A stretch of 64,000 nucleotides of DNA from Skermanella sp. TT6 (GCF_016653635.2 NZ_CP067420.1:2701501-2765500), one strand, 5' to 3'; positions 23,764-32,918 are shown, counted from the stretch's first letter. Translations and numbers: made by a program. The notes: a model not told the origin generated them from the sequence alone.

Positions 23764-26700
23764 ATGCCACTGGTCAACCACACTGCGCGGGCTTCATCGC
23801 CTGCCGGCGCCCCGGTTCCCTTTGCCGAAGAGGACGTATCCCGCGTCTTCGACCAGAAAACCCTTCAGCGTGCCCGCGGGCTCCTGCTCGCCGGCGCTGC
23901 GCGGCTACTGCCTGCCCGGGAGCACATCGCCGCGACGGTGACGGACCTGGGCCGGACCCATACGGTGATGGTGGTGCCGTCGCATCGCAACCAGCGCGTC
24001 AGCCTGGAACGGACCTGCACCTGCGGACGCTCATCCTGCGCTCACATGGCGGCCGCGGCGCTCCTGGCGCTCGACAGCAGGCCGGAGTGGCGGCGGCCGG
24101 TCCAGTCGTCCTTCCTGGACCGGGGACCCGCTCCCAAGGTGCCGCCGGCGCCGGAGCCCGCTCCCGCCGCTCCCCCGACCGGTACTCCCGGCGGGATACC
24201 GCTGGCCTACTGGACGCTGGAACCGGGCCAGGGCGAGAACGCCCTCTACGTGACCGCCACCCTGACCGTCGGCGGCACGCCCGAACGGCCCGCCACTCCG
24301 CGCCAGGTCGTCGACCACGCCGCCGGGATCGAGCAGGCCGGGCCCGACCGGACGGTCGCCCGCCTCCTGGGGGCGGGAGCGCTGGTTCGCACCCCGGTGC
24401 CCAAGGGCAGGGCCGATGGGGTCGACAAGCTGCTCCGCTGCCTTCTCGCGACCGGGCGGGTGCGGTGGCACAGCGGCGCCTCCCTGGTCGCCGGCCCCAA
24501 GCGCGTGGTGCGCGCCTTCCGCGACCCGCGCACCGGGACGGTGAGGCCGACCGGCCTGCCGGAGGGGGGAGCCCTGATCAAGGGCCTGGGCCACTGGTGC
24601 GTCGACCCCGGCGCCGGGCAGATCTGCCCGGTCGATCTCCAGATCGTCACCATGCCGAAGGCATCGGCCCCGATGCCGTCGGCGAAGCCGGAGCCCCAAA
24701 AGCCCCGCATCGTGACCCGCCGGTCCGCCCAGCGAACCCCGGCGCCGCGGATGGTGCCTGCCGACGTCCCACCCCGCCCCGCGCGCTCCGACCCCGCCGT
24801 CATCGTCGAGCGCAGCCCCAGGATCACGGCCCGCCTCGGCCGCGTGGTGTCGGCCGGCGAAGGCATGATCGACATCCTGCGACTGTCGTTCGATTACGGC
24901 GATCCCGGCCAGCCGGCGGAGATCGAGGCCGACGATCAGCGCCAGTTCGCCCGGATCGAGACTTCCGACGGGTCTCCCGTCTTCGCGCGCCGCGACAAGG
25001 CCGCCGAGCAGGAGGCCATGGCGCGGCTCGCCCGGATCGGGTTCGCCCAGCTTCGGATCGATCCTCCGAAGGGATCGCTGGACGACCGGGGCACGCGGGT
25101 CCACCGCATGACCGGCAAGGACCCCGACGCCGCGTGGCGGGCGTTCTTCACCACCCAGGTGCCGGCGTTGGAAGCCGAGGGCTGGACCATCCATATCGGC
25201 TCCGACTTCGGCACCCGCCTGGTCGAGTCCGCCGGCGACGTCGCCATCACCGTGCGCGACGCCGGCGAAGGCTGGTTCGACATGGAGGTCGGCGTCGAGA
25301 TCGAGGGGCAGCGCCGTTCCCTGCTGCCCATCCTCGCCCGGCTGATCGACCGGGGCGGCATGGCCGCGATGCGGGTGATCGACGGCCAGGCCCACGTCAT
25401 GCTGGAGGACGGCAGCGTGCTGGCCGTTCCGGCCGACAGGATCAAGCGGCTCTTCAGCGTGCTTGAAGCCATGCTGGAGACCGGTCGGCGGTTCGAGGAG
25501 AAGCTGCAGGTACCGATCGGCGAGGCGGACCTGCTGGTCGACATCGACGACCTGGTATCCCGCCGGCCTGACGAGAGCGCCCAGATCGAGGCTTTCCTCC
25601 GCAAGCTGAACGAGGGCGAGACCCTCCCGGAAGTGGCGGCGCCGGCCAGCTTCCGAGGCGACCTGCGGGACTACCAGCGCACCGGCCTCGCCTGGCTGCA
25701 GCGCCTCGCGGCCAACCAGGTGGCCGGCATCCTGGCCGACGACATGGGCCTGGGCAAGACCGCGCAGACCCTGGCCCACATCGCCCTGGAGCATGAGAGC
25801 GGCCGGCTGGAGGATCCTTGCCTGGTGGTGGTCCCGACCAGCCTGGTGCCGAACTGGGTCAACGAGGCGAAGCGCTTCACGCCGCACCTCCGCACCCTGG
25901 TGCTTCACGGCCTCGACCGGCACGAGCGCCGGTCCGAGATCGCCTCGGCCCAGATCGTGATCACCACCTACGGCGTGGTCGCCCGCGACACGGACCAGAT
26001 GACGGATTGCTCGTGGCACATGGTCGTGCTGGACGAGGCGCAGGCGATCAAGAACCCGGATTCCCGTTCGACCCGGGCCGTCTGCGCCCTCAAGGCGAAG
26101 CACAGGCTGTGCCTTTCCGGCACGCCGGTGGAGAACAACCTGGGCGAGCTGTGGGCCCAGTTCGCCTTCCTGATGCCCGGGCTGCTCGGCGACCGGAAGG
26201 ATTTCCAGAAGCGGTTCCGGACGCCGATCGAGAAGCGGGGCGATGCGACCCGCGCCGGCCTGCTGCTGCGCCGAACCCGGCCCTTCCTGCTGCGCCGCAC
26301 CAAGTCCGAGGTGGCGAAGGAACTGCCGCCCAAGACCGAGGTGATCCGGCATATCGAACTGGACCAGGAGCAGCGCGACCTCTACGAGACGATCCGCCTT
26401 TCGGTCCATGAGAAGGTCCGGACGGCGATCGCCAACAGCGGCCTGTCCGCCAACGCCATCACGGTGATCGACGCGCTGCTGAAGCTCCGGCAGGTCTGCT
26501 GCGATCCCCGGCTGGTGAAGATCCCGGCGGCGGCGGCCGTGGGGGAAAGCGCCAAGCTGAACAGCCTGATCGAGATGGTCGGCGAGATGGTGCCGGAAGG
26601 ACGCCGCATCCTGATCTTCTCGCAGTTCACATCGATGCTGGAACTGATCAAGCCGGAACTGCGCAAGGCCGGCATCGCCTTCGTCGAACTTACCGGGGCG

Positions 26701-27066
26701 ACCCGCGATCGCAACGAGCCGGTCGAACGGTTCCAGCGCGGCGAAGTGCCGGTGTTCCTGATCAGCCTGAAGGCCGGCGGGCGCGGCCTGAACCTGACCG
26801 CCGCCGACACCGTCATCCATTACGATCCCTGGTGGAACCCGGCGGCCGAGAACCAGGCCACCGACCGGGCCCACCGGATCGGGCAGGACAAACCGGTCTT
26901 CGTCTACAAGCTGATCGCCGCCGACACGGTGGAGGAGCGGATCCTCGAACTCCAGCGCCGGAAGGACAACCTTGCCGCGGCGACGATCGAGGGCACCGCC
27001 CTCTTCAGCACCCTCGGCACCGGCGACATCGACTACCTCTTCGGGGAGGCCGACGAGGAGGAATGA
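23764..27066 (+). CDS. SNF2-family ATPase/helicase with SWIM zinc finger
   Basis: 1100 residues. An N-terminal SWIM-type zinc-binding motif lies near residues 84-94 (CTCGRSSCAH). A Pro-rich linker and a roughly 300-residue middle region follow. The C-terminal half is a full SNF2 motor: DDMGLGKTAQT (motif I, about 658-668), LDEAQAIKN (motif II), LSGTPVENN (motif III), FSQFTSMLELI, LKAGGRGLNLT and the RAHRIGQ motif VI. Bacterial SWIM-SNF2 proteins (HepA/RapA-related) act on protein-DNA or transcription complexes. It is divergent from the MATE gene. The target is unknown. Confidence 0.9.
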   Translation: MPLVNHTARASSPAGAPVPFAEEDVSRVFDQKTLQRARGLLLAGAARLLPAREHIAATVTDLGRTHTVMVVPSHRNQRVSLERTCTCGRSSCAHMAAAALLALDSRPEWRRPVQSSFLDRGPAPKVPPAPEPAPAAPPTGTPGGIPLAYWTLEPGQGENALYVTATLTVGGTPERPATPRQVVDHAAGIEQAGPDRTVARLLGAGALVRTPVPKGRADGVDKLLRCLLATGRVRWHSGASLVAGPKRVVRAFRDPRTGTVRPTGLPEGGALIKGLGHWCVDPGAGQICPVDLQIVTMPKASAPMPSAKPEPQKPRIVTRRSAQRTPAPRMVPADVPPRPARSDPAVIVERSPRITARLGRVVSAGEGMIDILRLSFDYGDPGQPAEIEADDQRQFARIETSDGSPVFARRDKAAEQEAMARLARIGFAQLRIDPPKGSLDDRGTRVHRMTGKDPDAAWRAFFTTQVPALEAEGWTIHIGSDFGTRLVESAGDVAITVRDAGEGWFDMEVGVEIEGQRRSLLPILARLIDRGGMAAMRVIDGQAHVMLEDGSVLAVPADRIKRLFSVLEAMLETGRRFEEKLQVPIGEADLLVDIDDLVSRRPDESAQIEAFLRKLNEGETLPEVAAPASFRGDLRDYQRTGLAWLQRLAANQVAGILADDMGLGKTAQTLAHIALEHESGRLEDPCLVVVPTSLVPNWVNEAKRFTPHLRTLVLHGLDRHERRSEIASAQIVITTYGVVARDTDQMTDCSWHMVVLDEAQAIKNPDSRSTRAVCALKAKHRLCLSGTPVENNLGELWAQFAFLMPGLLGDRKDFQKRFRTPIEKRGDATRAGLLLRRTRPFLLRRTKSEVAKELPPKTEVIRHIELDQEQRDLYETIRLSVHEKVRTAIANSGLSANAITVIDALLKLRQVCCDPRLVKIPAAAAVGESAKLNSLIEMVGEMVPEGRRILIFSQFTSMLELIKPELRKAGIAFVELTGATRDRNEPVERFQRGEVPVFLISLKAGGRGLNLTAADTVIHYDPWWNPAAENQATDRAHRIGQDKPVFVYKLIAADTVEERILELQRRKDNLAAATIEGTALFSTLGTGDIDYLFGEADEEE

Positions 27067-27145
27067 TCGGGCTTGACCAAGATAATCCTGGCCGACATTC
27101 CGGCGCACGTGTAGCTTGCGCCGATCTCCTCCAGCCTTCAGTTCG

Positions 27146-27559
27146 ATGACCGGGATCCGAGAACGCCGATTTCCGTCAGGCCAAGGTGTCAGAGCCGTCG
27201 CTCTGGCACTGGTGTTCTGCCTGTTGTCGGCCTTCTGCTGGACGGGTTACGCGTCCACGCCCGGTATCGCCGCCGCGAGGAGTTCCGCGCCGTTCGACGG
27301 AGCCGCCGGTTCCGGCAGCGGCGATACCGGTGCCGGTGAAAAATTCCACCTGCCCCGGCAGATCTTCGTAGAGGCATCCCGGACGGCCCTGCGCGACCCG
27401 CCGATGCCGGAACCGGTCTTCGCCATCCTGGTGACGATCGCCTTCATGGCGGCCGGGGTCCTTGGCCAGGCCCCGGTGCGCCCATCCGACCCGATCCCGG
27501 CACCGGGCGTCGGGCGGTCGAGTCCACGCGTTCCCACGGGTCCCCCCGTCGCCGGCTGA
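27146..27559 (+). CDS. Hypothetical exported or membrane protein
   Basis: About 137 residues from the ATG at 27146 (a start at 27116 is also open). There is a basic N-terminus, a hydrophobic segment (VRAVALALVFCLLSAFCW), a polar Gly/Ser-rich stretch, a second hydrophobic segment (VFAILVTIAFMAAGVLG) and a Pro-rich tail. No family recognised. It lies between SNF2 and secDF with no clear partner. Confidence 0.4.
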   Translation: MTGIRERRFPSGQGVRAVALALVFCLLSAFCWTGYASTPGIAAARSSAPFDGAAGSGSGDTGAGEKFHLPRQIFVEASRTALRDPPMPEPVFAILVTIAFMAAGVLGQAPVRPSDPIPAPGVGRSSPRVPTGPPVAG

Positions 27560-27598
27560 CAGCCTTCAAGACTCCACCATCGCTGCAATGCCTGGATC

Positions 27599-30166
27599 AT
27601 GCCGACTGCCGGCGTGAGAAAGTTGTCATCCGTGCTTCATTTCTCCAAGACGAAGATCTGGATCATCTCGGCCATCTGTGCGCTGGGTGTCCTCTTCACG
27701 CTGCCCAACTTCATCCCCGCGGGTGTTCTCCCGGGATGGATGGCGCAGCAACGCGTCAACCTGGGTCTCGATCTCCAGGGCGGCTCCTACCTGCTGCTCG
27801 AAGTCGACATGGACACCGTGGTGCGCGAGCGCCTGGAAAGCGCGCTCGACAGCGCCCGGACGGCGCTGCGCACCGCCGATATCCGTTACGCCGACCTGGC
27901 GGTACGTGACCGGTCCGTCACTTTCACCCTGCCCGACGCCGGGCAGGTCGAGGCGGCGCGCAACGCGCTCGCCGACCTGCTGGGAACCGGACTGGGTGCC
28001 GCGCAGCGGGATTTCACCTTCTCCTCCGAAGGAGGGCGTGTCCGCCTGGACTTCACCGACGCCGCTGTCGCCGACCGGTCGGCACGGGCCGTCGAGCAGT
28101 CGATCGAGATCGTCCGCCGACGGATCGACGAAACCGGCGTCAACGAACCCGTGATCGCCCGCCAGGGGAGCAACCGCATCCTTGTCCAACTGCCGGGCGT
28201 GACCGACCCGGACCGGGTGAAGCGCCTGCTCGGCCAGACCGCCAAGATGACCTTCCACCTGCTGGGCGACCAGACCGTCAGGCCGGGCACCCCTGCCCCG
28301 GCCGGCACCCAGTGGCTTCCCTCGGTGGATCCGGCATCGCGCGGACAGCAGTACCTGGTGCGCCGCAAGGTCGAGGTGGATGGTGCCAGCCTGCTCGATG
28401 CCCGCCCGGGCAACGACCAGCGCAGCGGGAGCTGGGTGGTCAATTTCGAGTTCGACGGTCCGGGCGCCCGCCGTTTCGGCGACATCACCAGGCAGAACGT
28501 GGGGCACCCGTTCGCGATCGTGCTCGACGGCAAGGTGATCAGCGCACCCGTGATCCGCGAACCGATCACCGGCGGGCGCGGCCAGATCAGCGGCAACTTC
28601 ACCACGCAGGGGGCCAACGACCTCGCCGTGCTGCTGCGTGCCGGCGCGCTGCCGGCTCCCTTGACGATCATCGAGGAACGGACGATCGGACCCGACTTGG
28701 GCGCCGACTCGATCCGCGCCGGCATCATCGCCTGTCTCGTCGGCTTCGTGCTGGTCGTCGGCTATATGGTGATGTCCTACGGCCTGTTCGGGGTGTTCGC
28801 CAACGTCGCCCTGATCTTCAACCTGTTCCTGACCGTGGCGGCGCTGTCCCTTCTCCAGGCGACGCTGACGCTTCCGGGCATCGCCGGCATCCTGCTGACG
28901 CTGGGCATGTCCGTCGATGCCAATATCCTGATCAACGAGCGCATCCGGGAGGAAACCAGGCGGGGCCGATCGGCCTTCGCGGCGATGGAGACGGGCTTCT
29001 CCCGCGCCTTCGCGACCATCACGGACAGCAACCTGACGACGCTGATCAAGATGGTGCTGCTTTATGCGGTCGGCACCGGGACGATCCGCGGCTTCGCCGT
29101 CACGATCAGCCTGGGCATCATCACGTCGATGTTCACCGCGACCGTCGTGACGCGCCTGCTGATGGTCACTTGGCTGAAGCGGAACCGGCCCAAGGTGCTT
29201 CCGATCTCCACCCGGTTCCGGCTGGCGCCGGACGATACGAAGATCCCGTTCATGCGGGGCAAGCGGATGGGGCTCATCCTGTCCGTGCTGCTGAGCCTCG
29301 CCTCGATCGGCCTGTTCTTCAAGCCCGGACTGAACTACGGCGTCGACTTCGCGGGGGGCATCGTGATCGAGGTCCGGACGGAGCAGCCCGCCGACTTCCC
29401 GGAACTCCGAGAGAGCCTCGCCCAACTCAACCTGGGACCCGTTCAGCTCCAGCAGTTCGGCCAACCCACCGACGTGCTGATCCGCTTCGAGCGGCAGCCC
29501 GGCAACGAGGCGGCCCAGCAGCAGGCGGTCAGGGCGGTCCAGGACAAGCTCACCTCGGAGTTCCCGGGCACCACCATCCGGCGCGTCGAATCCGTGGGGG
29601 CGTCGGTCAGCGGCGAACTGTTCCAGCAGGGCATGCTGGCGCTCGGCTTGGCCGCCGTCGCGATGCTGATCTATATCTGGTTCCGTTTCGAATGGCAGTT
29701 CGGCGTCGGCGCCGTCGTCACCATGCTGCTCGACGTGACGAAGACCATCGGCTTCTTCGCCTTGACCGGCATGCAGTTCAACCTGACCGCCATCGCGGCG
29801 ATCCTGACCATCATGGGCTACTCGATCAACGACAAGGTCGTCGTCTATGACCGCGTCCGGGAGAACCTGCGGCTCTACCGCAAGATGCCGCTGGGCGAAC
29901 TCATCGACCGAAGCATCAATGAAACATTGAGCCGGACCATCGGCACCTCGGTCGCGCTCTTCCTGGCGACACTGCCGCTGGCCCTGTTCGGAGGCGAGGC
30001 GCTCCAGGAGTTCGCCCTCGTGCTGCTGTTCGGCGTGGTGCTGGCGACGTCGTCGTCGATCTTCATCGCGGCGCCGATCCTGCTGTATCTGGGTGAGCAC
30101 CGGCTTCGCCGGGGCACCACCGAAACCACTCCCGAGGTCGTCGGAGGAACTCCCAGCATGCCTTGA
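27599..30166 (+). CDS. secDF: Fused preprotein translocase subunit SecDF
   Basis: 855 residues: SecD (about 1-540) and SecF (about 560-840) in one chain. SecD features are the first membrane helix, LGLDLQGGSYLLLEVD, the P1 periplasmic head and GMSVDANILINERIREE in helix 4-5. SecF features are GVDFAGGIVIEVRT and the YSINDKVVVYDRVREN segment. It uses proton motive force to pull proteins through SecYEG from the periplasmic side. yajC is not adjacent, and alphaproteobacteria of this group usually keep secD and secF separate near yajC, so this may be a second copy. That is inference. Confidence 0.92.
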   Translation: MPTAGVRKLSSVLHFSKTKIWIISAICALGVLFTLPNFIPAGVLPGWMAQQRVNLGLDLQGGSYLLLEVDMDTVVRERLESALDSARTALRTADIRYADLAVRDRSVTFTLPDAGQVEAARNALADLLGTGLGAAQRDFTFSSEGGRVRLDFTDAAVADRSARAVEQSIEIVRRRIDETGVNEPVIARQGSNRILVQLPGVTDPDRVKRLLGQTAKMTFHLLGDQTVRPGTPAPAGTQWLPSVDPASRGQQYLVRRKVEVDGASLLDARPGNDQRSGSWVVNFEFDGPGARRFGDITRQNVGHPFAIVLDGKVISAPVIREPITGGRGQISGNFTTQGANDLAVLLRAGALPAPLTIIEERTIGPDLGADSIRAGIIACLVGFVLVVGYMVMSYGLFGVFANVALIFNLFLTVAALSLLQATLTLPGIAGILLTLGMSVDANILINERIREETRRGRSAFAAMETGFSRAFATITDSNLTTLIKMVLLYAVGTGTIRGFAVTISLGIITSMFTATVVTRLLMVTWLKRNRPKVLPISTRFRLAPDDTKIPFMRGKRMGLILSVLLSLASIGLFFKPGLNYGVDFAGGIVIEVRTEQPADFPELRESLAQLNLGPVQLQQFGQPTDVLIRFERQPGNEAAQQQAVRAVQDKLTSEFPGTTIRRVESVGASVSGELFQQGMLALGLAAVAMLIYIWFRFEWQFGVGAVVTMLLDVTKTIGFFALTGMQFNLTAIAAILTIMGYSINDKVVVYDRVRENLRLYRKMPLGELIDRSINETLSRTIGTSVALFLATLPLALFGGEALQEFALVLLFGVVLATSSSIFIAAPILLYLGEHRLRRGTTETTPEVVGGTPSMP

Positions 30167-30244
30167 TCCTGGAGCCTTGTTCCCGCTCGCCTGTTTCACC
30201 GGTTCCACCGGCATGGTGCCGGTCACAGCGGGCGGGATACAGAC

Positions 30245-30412
30245 ATGAACGGTGACAAGACGAAAGACGATACCTCCGGGGCGGCTGTCCCAAGGCCGGA
30301 CTCCGGCCTCCGGACGCCTCCTTCCGGCATCGAGCGCAACCAGCGCGAAACGGCGGAGGTCCTGCGCGACGCGGACAACGAGGTCCCGGACAAGAATGGG
30401 ACCGACGACTGA
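30245..30412 (+). CDS. Small hydrophilic hypothetical protein
   Basis: A 55-residue ORF (MNGDKTKDDTSGAA..., ending ADNEVPDKNGTDD) preceded by a GGGCGGGA sequence. It is highly charged and Pro-rich, without membrane segment, probably disordered. It resembles small disordered stress-type proteins common in alphaproteobacteria, but no family is recognised. Confidence 0.4.
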   Translation: MNGDKTKDDTSGAAVPRPDSGLRTPPSGIERNQRETAEVLRDADNEVPDKNGTDD

Positions 30413-30564
30413 GGCGTCTCGCACGGGCTTCTACAGGATAGTGTTCCGGGAGGCGCCGGGCGAGGCATGGGAAGCGGGTGCCGCGGCGACCATGATCGCC
30501 CATGTCCTGCACAGGTATCGCTGGATCGGCCCGGTGATCATCACCTACGTGGCGTTAGACATCG

Positions 30565-30999
30565 TCAGGCCTTGGACCGCGTGGCCCTGCCCGGCACCGG
30601 CAGGCCGCGCACGGCCATGCCGGCCACCATGGCCGCGACGAACAGCCAAGTGGCCGGATCGCCGTAGGAAAGTGCCGCCAGCGCCGGACCGGGGCAATAG
30701 CCGACAAGTCCCCAGCCGGCGCCGAACAGCACGGCGCCGAGGGCCAGCCGGCCATCCGGACCGGACTTCGTCGGTGCGGCGAACCTGCCGCCGCAGACCG
30801 GCTCGCTGCGACTGCGCGACGCCCTGAAGCCGATCATCGCAACCGGAATGGCGGCAGCCATCACGAACGCAAGGCTTGGATCCCAGTTGCCGGCAATGTC
30901 CAGGAAGGCAAGCACCTTCGCCGGATCGATCATCCCGGAAACGACCAGTCCGGAACCGAAGAGCAGGCCGGCCACCAGTGCCACGATCATCATGGGCAT
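30565..30999 (-). CDS. YeeE/YedE-type transporter, second half (DUF6691)
   Basis: 144 residues with four hydrophobic segments. FGSGLVVSGMIDPAKVLAFLD and GAGWGLVGYCPGPALAAL (with the conserved Cys) are signatures of the YeeE/YedE C-terminal half. With the N-half encoded just upstream (4-bp gap) it forms a complete thiosulfate/sulfur-compound transporter, split into two chains as is common in proteobacteria. The conserved cysteines line the transport path in YeeE. Confidence 0.88.
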   Translation of the reverse strand: MPMMIVALVAGLLFGSGLVVSGMIDPAKVLAFLDIAGNWDPSLAFVMAAAIPVAMIGFRASRSRSEPVCGGRFAAPTKSGPDGRLALGAVLFGAGWGLVGYCPGPALAALSYGDPATWLFVAAMVAGMAVRGLPVPGRATRSKA

Positions 31000-31003
31000 G
31001 GTT

Positions 31004-31447
31004 TCACGCCCCCATCAGGTGGCGGGCGACGAACACGACCGCTGCGCCGCTCGCCATGAACAGACCGGTCGCCATGAGCGAACGCGGGGAAAGCCGAGCA
31101 AGCCCGCAGACGCCATGGCCGCTGGTGCAGCCGCTGCCCAGCCTGGTGCCGTAGCCGACCAGCAATCCTGCGGCGATCAATAGCATAGGAGCGGCCTGAA
31201 GGGACGGAGGGCGGTCGATCCCGGCCACCGTCGAGAGCAGCAGGGGCGCTGCCAGCAGCCCCGCCAGGAAACAGAGCCGCCAGCCGATATCGCTGCCCCG
31301 CGCAGTCGCCAGCCCGCCGACGATACCGCTGACGCCCATGATGCGCCCGGCTCCATACCACAGCAGGGCAGCTGCGGCGCCGATCATCGCACCGCCCGCT
31401 GCCGATGAATACGGCGTGAACCCGTCCATTCCGAGTGCCTCACCCAT
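31004..31447 (-). CDS. YeeE/YedE-type transporter, first half
   Basis: 147 residues with four hydrophobic segments and the motif GYGTRLGSGCTSGHGVCGLARLS, the most diagnostic YeeE/YedE sequence, whose cysteines bind thiosulfate-like substrates. It is the first gene of the minus-strand pair and is divergent from the CMD/Crp genes. Function: import of a sulfur compound across the inner membrane; the exact substrate is not known here. Confidence 0.9.
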   Translation of the reverse strand: MGEALGMDGFTPYSSAAGGAMIGAAAALLWYGAGRIMGVSGIVGGLATARGSDIGWRLCFLAGLLAAPLLLSTVAGIDRPPSLQAAPMLLIAAGLLVGYGTRLGSGCTSGHGVCGLARLSPRSLMATGLFMASGAAVVFVARHLMGA

Positions 31448-31524
31448 TAAATTAGCATTGACTTATATAAGGCGGCGGTCCTAGCGTCGCAACTGCATTC
31501 TTTTCCACATCCGAGGGATCCCCC
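31448..31524. promoter_or_regulatory. Divergent promoter region of the sulfur-type cluster
   Basis: A 77-bp region between the YeeE gene (minus) and the CMD gene (plus). It is AT-rich at 31447-31472 with a TTGACT hexamer (31458-31463) and a palindrome CTTATATAAG (31462-31471), a likely operator for the Crp/Fnr-type regulator encoded downstream or another sulfur regulator. Confidence 0.45.
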
Positions 31525-31884
31525 ATGTCCGGAAGCTGGACGAACACCACGATCGACCTGTCGGCCGCCATCAAGGAACTGCGCGGCGGCGCTCCCGCGG
31601 TGATGCAGAGCTTTTCGGCTCTGGCGCAAGCTGCCCTGAAGGCCGACGCGCTGGATACAAAGACGAAGGAGCTGATCGCGCTCGCGATCGCGGTCGCCAC
31701 CCGGTGCGACGGCTGCGTGGCCTTCCACGCCGAAGCCGCCGTGAAGCAGGGAGCCACACGACAGGAAGTCCTGGAGACGATGGGCATGGCCGTCTACATG
31801 GGCGCGGGCCCCAGCGTGATGTATGCTGCCCAGGCGCTGGAAGCCTATGACGAGTTCCGCGACGTCAAGGCCCGCAACGGGTGA
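31525..31884 (+). CDS. Carboxymuconolactone decarboxylase/AhpD-like protein
   Basis: 119 residues, all-helical, with the CxxC...H motif of the CMD/AhpD family: C61, C64 and H68 in RCDGCVAFH. These proteins are thiol-disulfide peroxidase partners more often than true decarboxylases. GGGATCCCCC lies just before the ATG and no strong ribosome-binding site is seen. It lies in the same orientation as the Crp gene and divergent from yeeE/yedE; a thiol- or sulfur-redox role is inferred. Confidence 0.85.
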   Translation: MSGSWTNTTIDLSAAIKELRGGAPAVMQSFSALAQAALKADALDTKTKELIALAIAVATRCDGCVAFHAEAAVKQGATRQEVLETMGMAVYMGAGPSVMYAAQALEAYDEFRDVKARNG

Positions 31885-31909
31885 CCGGAACCGGGAGTCC
31901 CCATCGGAA

Positions 31910-32584
31910 ATGAGCATGGCGATCGACTGCCTGGGATCGCTTCCCGCCTTGCGGCACCTGGACGACGCGGCCCGCGACATCCTTGCCCGGCAGGCGGAAC
32001 TGGTCACCCTGAAAGCCGGGACGGTGCTGTTCCGCCCCGGCGATCTCTGCGCCAACTTCCTGATCGTCCTGGAAGGCTCGGTGCGAGTCCACCTGCTGTC
32101 CGAACTGGGACGCGAAATCGTGCTGTACCGGGTCGGTCCAGGATCGACCTGTATCCTGACCACGTCCTGCCTGATCGGGAGTGAGTGCTACAGCGCGGAA
32201 GGCGTGACCGAAACGGCAGTGTCGGCGGTGGCGCTGCCCAAGGCTGCGTTCGATATGCTGATCACCCGATCCGGCGTTTTCCGTGACTTCGTGTTCAGGA
32301 GCTTCGGGGCCAGGCTGACTGACCTGATGAAGCTGGTCAGCGAGGTGGCGTTCGGCAGGATCGAGTGCCGGCTGGCAGAGGCACTGGTCAAGCATGCGCC
32401 CGGAGGCGGCGTGATTCCCCTCACCCACCAAGCCCTGGCGACCGAGCTCGGCACCGCCCGCGAGGTCGTCAGCAGGCAACTCAAGGACTTCGAGCACCGG
32501 GGGCTGGTCGGGCTGGGTCGCGGTCGGCTGGAGGTGCTGGACCCCGGCGGCCTGCGGTATCTTGCCACGGCGGCCCCCGGCTGA
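31910..32584 (+). CDS. Crp/Fnr-family regulator with cysteine-rich sensor domain
   Basis: 224 residues. A cyclic-nucleotide-type sensor barrel (residues 20-125) followed by a winged HTH (TELGTAREVVSRQLKDFEHRG type). It lacks the N-terminal FNR cysteine cluster, but the sensor domain has cysteines at 7, 47, 81, 87 and 93, an unusual number. The canonical cAMP-binding GExAL..R sequence is absent. Its neighbours (split YeeE/YedE, CMD, DUF2892) suggest thiol-based sensing of sulfur compounds or persulfides, which is inference. Confidence 0.85.
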   Translation: MSMAIDCLGSLPALRHLDDAARDILARQAELVTLKAGTVLFRPGDLCANFLIVLEGSVRVHLLSELGREIVLYRVGPGSTCILTTSCLIGSECYSAEGVTETAVSAVALPKAAFDMLITRSGVFRDFVFRSFGARLTDLMKLVSEVAFGRIECRLAEALVKHAPGGGVIPLTHQALATELGTAREVVSRQLKDFEHRGLVGLGRGRLEVLDPGGLRYLATAAPG

Positions 32585-32667
32585 GGCCCAGTGTGACTTA
32601 GTCACTGAGCCAAGCGGCACGCCGCGCGATGCTGGCGACACGGCCCAAGTTGGAAAGGAAACGTGCC

Positions 32668-32868
32668 ATGTCGCTGCCGAAGAATATGGGAATGATCGAC
32701 CGCGCCCTGCGGGTCGTCGCCGGCCTCTTGCTGATCTCGCTGGTCTTCGTGGGTCCCCAGACCCCATGGGGTTGGATCGGTCTGGTCCCGCTGCTGACCG
32801 CCTTCATCGGCTTCTGCCCGGCCTACACCCTACTGGGCATCCGCACCTGCCCGCTGAAGCACAGCTGA
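32668..32868 (+). CDS. DUF2892 (YgaP-type) small membrane protein
   Basis: 66 residues from the ATG at 32668 with AAAGGAAA upstream. N-MSLPKNMGMIDRALRVVAGLLL and the two hydrophobic segments with the TGxCPLY-like GFCPAYTLLGIRTCP match DUF2892, the membrane part fused to rhodanese in YgaP. It often occurs in sulfide and thiosulfate clusters. The same context holds here. Confidence 0.88.
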   Translation: MSLPKNMGMIDRALRVVAGLLLISLVFVGPQTPWGWIGLVPLLTAFIGFCPAYTLLGIRTCPLKHS

Positions 32869-32872
32869 CAGG

Positions 32873-32918
32873 CGGACGGGCAGCTACGCCGGAGCGATCC
32901 GGCGCAGCTGCCCGTCCG
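32873..32918 (+). terminator. Long hairpin terminator of the Crp/DUF2892 unit
   Basis: A 13-bp outer stem (32873-32885 with 32906-32918), a one-base mismatch, then a 6-bp inner stem CGCCGG/CCGGCG. It starts 5 bp after the DUF2892 stop. No T-run; probably bidirectional with the minus-strand monooxygenase gene. Confidence 0.65.

Noticed and set aside
24031-27108. A 1025-codon open frame on the minus strand opposite the SNF2 gene (and similar long frames opposite secDF, matB/madL and the RND pump).
   Set aside because: Long antisense frames are normal in GC-rich genes; they lack motifs, have odd residue composition (Asp/Arg/Gly/His-rich), and the plus-strand genes have clear family motifs.
30398-30590. 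A short hydrophobic plus-strand segment (about 30488-30565) vaguely like the last helix of TerC-type proteins.
   Set aside because: Too short and runs into the antisense strand of the YeeE-half gene; similarity is only a remembered pattern, with no start or stop typical of a gene.
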